Positions 1 through 5,945 of a stretch of 7,495 bases of DNA are shown one piece after another. This stretch comes from Clostridia bacterium (GTDB lineage: Bacteria; Bacillota; Clostridia; Oscillospirales; SIG627), in contig JAFQUW010000095.1 of the NCBI GenBank assembly GCA_017408325.1, positions 1 through 7,495 of the forward strand. The letters run 5' to 3'. Within the stretch, counting starts at the first letter, position 1. Each line of letters opens with the position of its first letter. The notes beneath the pieces are model-generated. The model saw nothing but the letters and a program-made list of their open reading frames with translations, ran no database searches and had not been told where the DNA came from. Both the position numbers and the translations under genes were made by a program.

Positions 1-110
1 AGAAGAAACTTCTGGAAAAGCAGAAGGAGGGCAAGAAAAAAATGCGCTCCCTCGGCAGTGTGGAAGTTTCGCCGGAAGCGTTTATGGCGGTTTTGAAGCT
101 GGATGAATAA
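1..110 (+). CDS. lepA: Elongation factor 4 (LepA), C-terminal end only
   Basis: This is the last 35 codons of a gene that begins outside the window; the reading frame starts at base 3 and the stop codon TAA is at 108-110. The visible tail is lysine-rich and ends in GSVEVSPEAFMAVLKLDE, which matches the conserved C-terminus of LepA, a translational GTPase that acts on the ribosome. None of the GTPase domains is visible, so the call rests on this tail and on the hemW gene right behind it, a pairing common in Bacillota. The stop overlaps the hemW start in ATGAATAA, which suggests translational coupling. Confidence 0.9.
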   Translation, partial: KKLLEKQKEGKKKMRSLGSVEVSPEAFMAVLKLDE

Positions 111-1227
111 GGCGATCTCACTGTATCTGCACGTCCCGTTTTGCCTGTCAAAATGTGCGTATTGCGACTTTTACTCGCTTGCAAAAGAGGAATTGAAAAG
201 CCGCTACGTCTCCGCTCTCTGCCGCGCTTTGCGTGATGCGGCAAAGATGGAAACACGCACGGTCGACACCGTTTTCTTCGGCGGAGGCACCCCGTCGCTT
301 CTGACGGCGCGGGAACTTGCGGAGATCTTTGACGCACTCGGAAGTTTTTCCTTCTCCGACGACTGCGAGATCTCGATGGAGGTCAACCCCGCGACCGTGA
401 CGGAAGAGAGTCTTCGTGCTTATCGTGCCCTCGGTGTCAACCGCATCTCGATCGGAATGCAGTCCGCGCACGACGCGGAATTGCAACTCCTCGGACGGCG
501 GCACAACTTTGCCGACACCGTTGCCTCTGTTGATGCGGTGAGCCGGGCAGGGTTTGACAATTTCAGCCTCGATCTGATGTACGGCCTGCCGCACCAGACA
601 GAGGAAGCGTGGCAAGAAAGCCTCGACGCGGCTCTCGCGCTCTCGCCGACGCACCTTTCCCTCTACGCGCTCACGCTTTCCACGAACGTGCCGCTCTACC
701 GACTCGTGGACTCCCTGCCGGAGGACGAGGTACAACGCAAGTTTTACGCGATGGCGTGTCAGACGCTTCTGTCCTCCGGATTCTTGCAGTACGAGATCTC
801 GAATTTTGCCAAAAAAGGGCGGCACTGCCGACACAATCTGCGCTATTGGACGCGCGGTGACTACCTCGGCTTCGGTCCGTCCGCGGCCTCGTTTTACCGC
901 GGCAGACGACATACGGAAGCAGAATCTCTGGACGCCTTTCTTTCCGCTCCCACGGGGCTGAGAGAGCGGATCATGAAGGAGGAAGCGTTGACTCAAACCG
1001 ACGCCGTCACGGAGCAGATCTTCCTTTCCCTGCGCCTGACCTCGGGTCTTTCTCTTTCGGAGATTTTAGCAAAAATTCCGCAAAAAAAAGAGTTTTCAAA
1101 AGAAGTTGAAACCTTGACTGACGGCGGTTTTTGCCGTGTGGAGCACGAGCGTCTGTCGCTGACGGAAGACGGCTTTTTCGTATCCAATGAAATCATCGCC
1201 CGCCTGCTTTCGGCGGCGGGTCTGTAA
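103..1227 (+). CDS. hemW: Radical SAM heme chaperone HemW
   Basis: The 374-residue protein has the size and motifs of HemW, a HemN-like radical SAM protein thought to bind heme and pass it to target proteins, not to oxidise coproporphyrinogen. The N-terminal YLHVPFC segment leads into the CxxxCxxC cluster motif (C14, C18, C21) that binds the 4Fe-4S cluster, followed by CDF. Other family landmarks are FGGGTPS (59-65), EVNPATVT (93-100), GVNRISIGMQS (111-121), DLMYGLPHQT (157-166) and the C-terminal HemW region with ISNFAKKG, RHNLRYW and GFGPSAASF (about 232-264). It lacks the long N-terminal extension of true HemN. The ATG at 103 lies inside the lepA stop region and has only a weak ribosome binding site, so translation is probably coupled to lepA. 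HemW and HemN are easily confused in annotation; length and context favour HemW. Confidence 0.93.
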   Translation: MNKAISLYLHVPFCLSKCAYCDFYSLAKEELKSRYVSALCRALRDAAKMETRTVDTVFFGGGTPSLLTARELAEIFDALGSFSFSDDCEISMEVNPATVTEESLRAYRALGVNRISIGMQSAHDAELQLLGRRHNFADTVASVDAVSRAGFDNFSLDLMYGLPHQTEEAWQESLDAALALSPTHLSLYALTLSTNVPLYRLVDSLPEDEVQRKFYAMACQTLLSSGFLQYEISNFAKKGRHCRHNLRYWTRGDYLGFGPSAASFYRGRRHTEAESLDAFLSAPTGLRERIMKEEALTQTDAVTEQIFLSLRLTSGLSLSEILAKIPQKKEFSKEVETLTDGGFCRVEHERLSLTEDGFFVSNEIIARLLSAAGL

Positions 1228-1239
1228 AACGGAGTGACT

Positions 1240-2355
1240 ATGAAACGACTGTTATCGCTGATCCTTGCACTGATCTTTTGCGCATTCCCCCTCGTCTCCT
1301 GCTCCGAGGAGGGCGAGTCGGACGTTCCCGCGGGTATGGCGCGCGCCAAGAGTGCCGCGCTCGATCTCTGGCTGTTCTATCCCGAAAGCTGGTCGATCAC
1401 CGAAAACGGCAATACGCTTCGCCTCGTCTCTGCAGAACAGAGTTCGCTTGAGGGACAGATGTCCGCCGCGGACGTCACGGACGGTGCGGCGGTGCTTCCG
1501 TCCAACATCGGCAACGTCTCCGTCTGCCGCCTGAAAGACGGAGTGGAGGATCTGAAGGCTTTTGCCGAGGGCGAATGGAGAGAGGGCTTTTCCGAAAAGT
1601 TCGTTTTTGACGAAAAGGTCGACGAGCGAAAACTCGGTCAAGATCCGACCTACACTGCGTTTTACCACTTGGCGGCAAGCGAGGAGGATAAGATCCTCTA
1701 CCGCTTCTCGCAGACGCTGATCCTGCACAAGGGCACCGTGTTTGCCCTGACCTTTACGGCGACCCCCGAACTATACGACATTTTGGAGGAGGCGGTCGGC
1801 GAGATCCGCTCTTCCGTCACCTTCACCGAGATCGCGGAGGCGGATAACACGCCCCTGCGCACTACGGCAGACCCCGTGGTCAAGGAGGATGCGGAAAAGT
1901 TCGTGCAAAAAGAGGGCTTGACTGCCCTGACCAACAAGGGCGTGGAGTTCGTGCTCTACTACCCGTCGGAGAACTGGACGGTCGTGACCGATTCCGGCTA
2001 TCTCGCCATCGCAAACGAGGACGGGGCGAGCGTTTCCGTGGTGAAGGGCGACGCTTACGCCGCGCAGATCCAGACACCGACGGACTACCTCGAGAAATAC
2101 TATTATCCCACATTTGACGCGCTTTACGGCACGCACAAGGAACTCTCGCGCCGCGAGGTGACCGATCGCGCAGACGCGTGGCTTCTGGAGGCGACCTACA
2201 GCGCGACGGTCGGTGGGGAAGACTATACCTTCCTGCAGGCGCTGTATTTCAGAAACGGGTACATCTATACCTTGCTCTATACCGCCAAAACGGAACTCTT
2301 TGATGCGCATCTCGCGGAAGCAGAGACGATGGTGCGTGAATTCACACTCAAATAA
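1240..2355 (+). CDS. Lipoprotein with two tandem PsbP-like domains
   Basis: This is a 371-residue secreted lipoprotein. Residues 1-21 form a lipoprotein signal peptide: KR, a hydrophobic core, and the lipobox LVSC with the lipidated cysteine at 21. Two similar domains follow, roughly residues 39-196 and 233-371, joined by an acidic linker. Each starts with a strand and a YPxxW-type motif (LWLFYPESW; FVLYYPSENW) and ends with a matching block (YRFSQTLILHKGTVFALTFTATPELYD; YTFLQALYFRNGYIYTLLYTAKTELFD). The motif spacing resembles PsbP/Mog1-like domains found in many clostridial lipoproteins; this is recognition by eye, and the function is unknown. The cell-surface location is inferred from the lipobox. 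I chose the ATG at 1240 because GGAG (1231-1234) sits five bases upstream; the in-frame GTG at 1234 overlaps that site. It lies 12 bases after hemW and 20 before yqhQ, so it is probably cotranscribed with them. Confidence 0.7.
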   Translation: MKRLLSLILALIFCAFPLVSCSEEGESDVPAGMARAKSAALDLWLFYPESWSITENGNTLRLVSAEQSSLEGQMSAADVTDGAAVLPSNIGNVSVCRLKDGVEDLKAFAEGEWREGFSEKFVFDEKVDERKLGQDPTYTAFYHLAASEEDKILYRFSQTLILHKGTVFALTFTATPELYDILEEAVGEIRSSVTFTEIAEADNTPLRTTADPVVKEDAEKFVQKEGLTALTNKGVEFVLYYPSENWTVVTDSGYLAIANEDGASVSVVKGDAYAAQIQTPTDYLEKYYYPTFDALYGTHKELSRREVTDRADAWLLEATYSATVGGEDYTFLQALYFRNGYIYTLLYTAKTELFDAHLAEAETMVREFTLK

Positions 2356-2375
2356 AGACCAAGAAGGAACAAAGT

Positions 2376-3413
2376 ATGGCAAAGAACAAACAACCCTCCA
2401 CCTGCTCTCGCCTGGGTGCCATCGGCGGCCAGGCCGTGCTGGAAGGAATCATGATGCGCTCCAAAGAGCAGTACACGACCGCCGTCCGCGTGACGGATAC
2501 GGGCGAGATCGTGCGTGACACGCACAAGACGACCTCCGTCTCCGACAAGCACAAGTGGATGAAGTGGCCGCTTGTGCGCGGGATCGTCAACTTCATCGAA
2601 TCGATGAAACTCTCGTTTTCGACCCTGACTTTCTCCGCGGAGGCGCAGGGACTTGACGCCGAGCCGGAGACGAAGTTTGAAAAATGGCTCGTCAACACCT
2701 TCGGCGAGAAGCTGATGGCGGTCGTTGCGGGCATCGGCACGGTGCTCGGACTCTGCCTTGCCGTGGTGCTCTTTATGTGGCTTCCGAAGTTTTTGGCAGA
2801 CTTCGTTTTTCCCGTGTCCCTGTCGCGTTTTTTGAACGCACTGCTTCAGGGGATCGTGCGAATCGCCATTTTCGTCGGCTACATCGCCGCAGTTTCTCTG
2901 ATGAAGGATATGCGCCGCACCTTTGAGTATCACGGCGCGGAGCATAAGAGCATCTTCTGCTACGAGGCGGGAGAGGAACTCACCGTGGAAAACATCAAAA
3001 AGAAGAGCCGTTTTCATCCGCGTTGCGGCACGAGCTTTTTCTTCGTGATGATGCTTCTCGGAATTTTGCTCTCCGTCTTTTTGAACTTCATCCCCCTGCC
3101 GGACGCGGCGTGGGCGAACCTTGTCTACACGCTGTTGAAACTTGTCACCCTGCCGCTCGTGGTGGCGGTCGGCTACGAGATCATCCGCTTTGCCGGACGT
3201 CACGACAACGCCTTTGTGCGCGTGCTCACCGCCCCGGGGCTCTGGATGCAGAGACTGACCACGCGTGAGCCCGACGACAGTCAGATTGAAGTGGCCATCG
3301 TCGCGCTCAAGAGCGCCTTGCCCGAGGAGTTTTCCGAGGAAGACGTTTTTTCCGGCATCGCACAGCCCGAGAAAAAAGAGGCGGAAGAGATCGGAGAGGG
3401 CGCGGATGCGTAA
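2376..3413 (+). CDS. yqhQ: YqhQ-family membrane protein (DUF1385)
   Basis: The 345-residue protein belongs to the DUF1385 family, whose Bacillus subtilis member is YqhQ; its function is not established. The N-terminus carries the family signature GGQAVLEGIMMRS (17-29). Four hydrophobic segments fit membrane helices: about 113-137, 152-175, 221-240 and 247-272. The most conserved block lies between the second and third: EYHGAEHKSIFCYE (184-197), then FHPRCGTSF (213-221), with H186, H190, C195, H214 and C217 as candidate metal ligands or catalytic residues (inference). The C-terminal tail (about 298-345) is acidic and likely cytosolic. The start is supported by AGAAGGA at 2362-2368, seven bases before the ATG. 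The gene overlaps prmC by eight bases, and this pairing is common in Bacillota. Confidence 0.92.
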   Translation: MAKNKQPSTCSRLGAIGGQAVLEGIMMRSKEQYTTAVRVTDTGEIVRDTHKTTSVSDKHKWMKWPLVRGIVNFIESMKLSFSTLTFSAEAQGLDAEPETKFEKWLVNTFGEKLMAVVAGIGTVLGLCLAVVLFMWLPKFLADFVFPVSLSRFLNALLQGIVRIAIFVGYIAAVSLMKDMRRTFEYHGAEHKSIFCYEAGEELTVENIKKKSRFHPRCGTSFFFVMMLLGILLSVFLNFIPLPDAAWANLVYTLLKLVTLPLVVAVGYEIIRFAGRHDNAFVRVLTAPGLWMQRLTTREPDDSQIEVAIVALKSALPEEFSEEDVFSGIAQPEKKEAEEIGEGADA

Positions 3414-4245
3414 ACTTCGCGAAACGCTTCTTTCCCGTTTTCGTGCCGCAAGTGAGGCGGAAGAGTATTTCACTTTTCCCGTGTTTTACGCAGTGCTTTG
3501 CGAGAAACACTCGCTGGAGCGTGACGGGGCCGATGAGCCGAACGAGGAGACGCTTTGCGCCCTTCTCGCGGATGCCGATCGCCTGCTTTCGGGCTATCCG
3601 TGGCAATACCTTTTGGGGGAATGCGACTTTTTCTCGCGTGTCTTTACCTGCCGCGAGGGGGTCCTCATCCCGCGCGTGGAAACGGAACTGTTGGTACGCG
3701 AAGCCTTGCGGGTCTTGCCCGAAGAGGGGACGTTTTACGACTTTTGCACGGGAAGCGGTTGCGTTGCGGTCAGCCTTCTCTGTGAGCGGGAAGGGTGCAT
3801 CGGCGTTGCCGTCGACGTTGCGGAAGAGGCGCTGCGTCTGACGCAGGAGAACGCCTGCCGTCATGCGGTGCTCGACCGCCTGCTCGTGCGTCGCCGCGAC
3901 CTGCTCTGTGAGCCGGGGGGAGCCAAGCAGATGGATCTTCTCTGTATGAATCCGCCGTACATCCAAAGCGCGGTCGTTCCAAGCTTGGGCAAAAACGTGC
4001 ATTTTGAACCGACGCTCGCTCTCGACGGCGGCGCGGACGGACTGATCTTCTACCGCCGCGTGCTCTCGCGCTTAAACGAATACGTCAAAGAGGGCGGCAC
4101 GGCACTCTTTGAGATCGGCTATGACCAGGGAGACGATGTGCTCCGCCTTGCGCGTGCCTACGGCTACGAGGGAGAATTGATCCGCGACGGCGAAAAAAGA
4201 GATCGAATTTTGAAAATAACTCTTGCGAAATGTCGTAACTTGTGA
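3406..4245 (+). CDS. prmC: Peptide chain release factor N5-glutamine methyltransferase PrmC
   Basis: PrmC methylates the glutamine of the GGQ motif in release factors RF1 and RF2, using S-adenosylmethionine, which improves translation termination. The 279-residue product has the usual family length: a helical N-terminal domain (about 1-75), the linker with PWQYLLG (65-71) and GVLIPRVETE (85-94), then the Rossmann-type methyltransferase domain. The SAM-binding loop is DFCTGSGCVAV (112-122), the substrate-binding NPPY motif is at 182-185, and ALDGGADGL (205-213) and LFEIGYDQG (234-242) are further family landmarks. I chose the ATG at 3406, which overlaps the yqhQ stop in ATGCGTAA and has a GGAGAGGG stretch at 3393-3400. 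An upstream in-frame start at 3265 would add 47 residues with no family match and lies inside yqhQ. The usual neighbour prfA is not downstream. Confidence 0.96.
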   Translation: MRKLRETLLSRFRAASEAEEYFTFPVFYAVLCEKHSLERDGADEPNEETLCALLADADRLLSGYPWQYLLGECDFFSRVFTCREGVLIPRVETELLVREALRVLPEEGTFYDFCTGSGCVAVSLLCEREGCIGVAVDVAEEALRLTQENACRHAVLDRLLVRRRDLLCEPGGAKQMDLLCMNPPYIQSAVVPSLGKNVHFEPTLALDGGADGLIFYRRVLSRLNEYVKEGGTALFEIGYDQGDDVLRLARAYGYEGELIRDGEKRDRILKITLAKCRNL

Positions 4246-4258
4246 TACAATAACAACG
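4191..4258 (+). promoter_or_regulatory. Predicted sigma-A promoter for recA
   Basis: A -35 element TTGCGA (4223-4228, four of six consensus bases) is followed after exactly 17 bases by TACAAT (4246-4251, five of six). The bases TGA just before the -10 form an extended -10 (TGnTACAAT); that TGA (4243-4245) is also the prmC stop codon. The stretch 4191-4222 is rich in A and T and includes AATTTTGAAAATAA, so it could act as an UP element. Transcription should begin near 4258, giving a leader of about 40 bases. I see no hairpin in the leader and no clear LexA-type operator. This is a prediction from consensus and spacing only. Confidence 0.72.
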
Positions 4259-4282
4259 AAAAATCGAAAACACCCAATCGAC

Positions 4283-4292
4283 AAAAGGAGAG
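4283..4292 (+). promoter_or_regulatory. Strong ribosome binding site of recA
   Basis: AAAAGGAGAG is a close match to the anti-Shine-Dalgarno complement, with GGAG ending eight bases before the recA ATG at 4299. It is one of the two clearest such sites in the window, the other preceding pgsA, and it fits a highly expressed gene. Confidence 0.85.
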
Positions 4293-4298
4293 AACGCT

Positions 4299-5417
4299 AT
4301 GGCAGTCAAGGACGAACAGGTGAAAAACGCGGGCGAAGGGAAGAAGAAAGCACTTTCCACCGCGATGGGACAGATCGAGAAAAAGTTCGGCAAAGGTTCG
4401 ATCATGAAACTCGGCGAAAATGCCGACATGTCCATCAGCGCGATCCCCACGGGTTCGATTGCGCTGGACTTTGCGCTCGGCGTCGGCGGCGTGCCGCGCG
4501 GACGCATTGTGGAGATCTACGGACCGGAATCCTCCGGTAAGACCACCGTCGCCCTGCACATCGTGGCAGAGGCACAGAAGATGGGCGGCACCGCTGCGTT
4601 CATCGACGCGGAGCACGCGCTGGATCCCGTGTATGCGAAGGCACTTGGGGTCAACGTCGACGAATTGCTCGTCTCCCAGCCGGATTACGGCGAACAGGCG
4701 CTGGAGATCGCGGACGAACTGATGCGCTCCGATGCGCTTGACGTGCTCGTCATCGACTCCGTGGCGGCCCTCGTGCCGAAGGTGATCGTCGACGGCGAAA
4801 TGGGGATGTCCACGATGGGTGTTCAGGCGCGTATGATGTCGCAGGCACTCGGAAAACTCGCCGCCGTCGTGGCCAAATCCAAGTGTGTATTGATTTTCAT
4901 CAACCAGTTGCGTGAAAAGGTCGGCGTCGTCTACGGCAACCCCGAGGTGACCACGGGCGGCCGCGCACTGCGCTTTTACACCACCGTTCGCATCGACGTT
5001 CGTCGCGGCGAACAGCTCAAGAATAAGACCGAGATCGTCGGCAATCACATCAAGTGCAAGGTCGCCAAAAACAAGGTTGCGCCTCCCTTTAAAACGGCGG
5101 AATTCGACATTCTGTACGGCGTCGGCATCTGCCGCGAGAGCGAATTGATCGACATGGGCGTCGCACTCGGCGTCATCGAGAAGAGCGGCAGCTGGTTCTC
5201 CGCTTTCGGTGAGCGCATCGGTCAGGGACGAGACAACACCCGTATGTTCCTGCAGCAGAACCCCGCATTGGCGCAGAAGATCGAAGAGAAGATCCGCGCC
5301 GCTGCCACGGAGAACTTTGGGGAAGGCCTCTCCTACGACGGAACACAGGAACCCTCCGCTCCCGTCCTCGGCGCGAAGCCGGACGAGGACGAGCTGGACC
5401 TCGAGGATCTCGATTGA
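4299..5417 (+). CDS. recA: Recombinase RecA
   Basis: RecA forms filaments on single-stranded DNA, drives strand exchange in homologous recombination, and stimulates LexA self-cleavage in the SOS response. The 372-residue product is full length. The ATPase core shows Walker A GPESSGKTT (75-83), the catalytic glutamate E105 in EHALDP, and Walker B with LDVLVIDS (147-154). Loop L1 lies around EMGMSTMGVQAR (167-178) and loop L2 within about 201-226, containing INQLREKVGV and VTTGGRALRF. The C-terminal domain ends in an acidic tail rich in D and E (about 361-372), which in other RecA proteins tempers filament formation. The gene has its own promoter at the end of prmC and a strong ribosome binding site, and it overlaps recX. 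No intein or frameshift is seen. Confidence 0.99.
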   Translation: MAVKDEQVKNAGEGKKKALSTAMGQIEKKFGKGSIMKLGENADMSISAIPTGSIALDFALGVGGVPRGRIVEIYGPESSGKTTVALHIVAEAQKMGGTAAFIDAEHALDPVYAKALGVNVDELLVSQPDYGEQALEIADELMRSDALDVLVIDSVAALVPKVIVDGEMGMSTMGVQARMMSQALGKLAAVVAKSKCVLIFINQLREKVGVVYGNPEVTTGGRALRFYTTVRIDVRRGEQLKNKTEIVGNHIKCKVAKNKVAPPFKTAEFDILYGVGICRESELIDMGVALGVIEKSGSWFSAFGERIGQGRDNTRMFLQQNPALAQKIEEKIRAAATENFGEGLSYDGTQEPSAPVLGAKPDEDELDLEDLD

Positions 5418-5944
5418 TGACGGACGACGGCCGTCGGACACCACTCTCGGACTTTTCGGACGAAGAGCGCTTTCTGCTAAAGAAAGCGCTTTCGCGTTTG
5501 TCGGTACACGACGACACGCCGAAAAGACTGTGCGACCGACTTTGTGAGCTTTCCTATCGGAAGCAGAAGGTCTGCCGCGAGTCCTGCGTGAAGGTCGTGC
5601 GCTTTTTGCACGCCGAGGGGCTTCTTTCGGAGAAAAAATATGCTTCGGACCTGGTCTCGGCGCTCAAAAGCCGCGGCTACGGACGCCGTCGCATTTTGAA
5701 CGAATTGCGCTCGCGGAAGTTTTCTTCCGCGACGCTCTGTCGCGTTGCGGAGGAACTTGTCAAAGAGGAACCAGAGGAGCGTGAGCGCGCGTTTTTGATG
5801 CTGTCCCGCCGCGCCGCCGCGCGCAAAAGCGATCTTGCCGACCGCGCGGAAAAAGACCGCCTTTATTCTTATCTTGCCCGACTCGGATATGAGTCCGAGA
5901 TCTGCAAAGAGGCACTTCTGAAACTGACACAAGAGGAAGAGTAA
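5417..5944 (+). CDS. recX: Regulatory protein RecX
   Basis: RecX binds RecA filaments and usually limits RecA activity. The 175-residue product is a divergent but recognisable member made of helical three-helix repeats. The clearest section is residues 64-97, with HAEGLLSEKKYASDLV followed by KSRGYGRRRI and LNELRSRKF, matching the family pattern of a short helix, then GYG, then a repeat start. A last repeat is seen near YSYLARLGYESEI in the C-terminal third. The protein is rich in Arg, Lys and Glu. I chose the ATG at 5417, which shares one base with the recA stop (TGATG) and has GAGGA at 5403-5407. A TTG at 5414 is an alternative that adds one residue. Position directly after recA strongly supports the call. 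The coding sequence contains several perfect inverted repeats, listed separately. Confidence 0.87.
   Translation: MTDDGRRTPLSDFSDEERFLLKKALSRLSVHDDTPKRLCDRLCELSYRKQKVCRESCVKVVRFLHAEGLLSEKKYASDLVSALKSRGYGRRRILNELRSRKFSSATLCRVAEELVKEEPEERERAFLMLSRRAAARKSDLADRAEKDRLYSYLARLGYESEICKEALLKLTQEEE
5425..5436. repeat. 12-base perfect palindrome at the start of recX
   Basis: CGACGGCCGTCG reads the same on both strands and begins eight bases after the first base of the recX ATG. It could be a protein-binding site, or part of a structure that covers the start of recX. In a G+C-rich gene it could also be chance. Confidence 0.5.
5466..5490 (+). repeat. Perfect 10-bp hairpin in the 5' part of recX
   Basis: AGCGCTTTCT (5466-5475) and AGAAAGCGCT (5481-5490) are exact reverse complements separated by the five-base loop GCTAA. 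A G-T wobble and an A-T pair extend the stem to 12. It starts 49 bases after the recX start codon. Only TTT follows, so it is not a classic intrinsic terminator. It could act as an attenuator, a ribosome brake or an RNA-processing site limiting RecX relative to RecA; this is inference. Confidence 0.6.
5711..5732 (+). repeat. Perfect 9-bp hairpin in the middle of recX
   Basis: TCGCGGAAG (5711-5719) and CTTCCGCGA (5724-5732) are exact reverse complements around a TTTT loop. It encodes part of the LRSRKFSSAT stretch. No T tract follows, so it is not an intrinsic terminator. Any role is unknown. Confidence 0.55.
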
Positions 5945-5945
5945 T

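Noticed and set aside
148..996. Open frame on the minus strand opposite hemW
   Set aside because: hemW carries all family motifs; the opposite frame is compositionally odd and unmatched.
1082..1089. Run of eight A in hemW as a possible slippage or frameshift site
   Set aside because: The hemW frame continues normally through it to a family-length end, and no overlapping product makes sense.
3265..3405. Upstream start for prmC adding 47 residues
   Set aside because: The extension lies within the yqhQ gene in another frame, is Ser/Arg/Lys-rich, and exceeds the usual PrmC length.
2277..3473. Long open frame on the minus strand opposite yqhQ (398 codons)
   Set aside because: It lies opposite a clear DUF1385 gene, its product is rich in Arg/His and has no recognisable motif; it is a by-product of G+C-rich codon use.
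4246..4298. Intrinsic terminator between prmC and recA
   Set aside because: No stem followed by a T tract is present; the gap holds only the recA promoter end and leader.
4523..4538. 6-bp hairpin ACCGGA/TCCGGT in recA
   Set aside because: It lies in Walker A codons, is short, and is expected by chance in G+C-rich DNA.
4164..5444. Long open frame on the minus strand opposite recA (426 codons)
   Set aside because: recA is unmistakable on the plus strand; the opposite frame shows no family motif.
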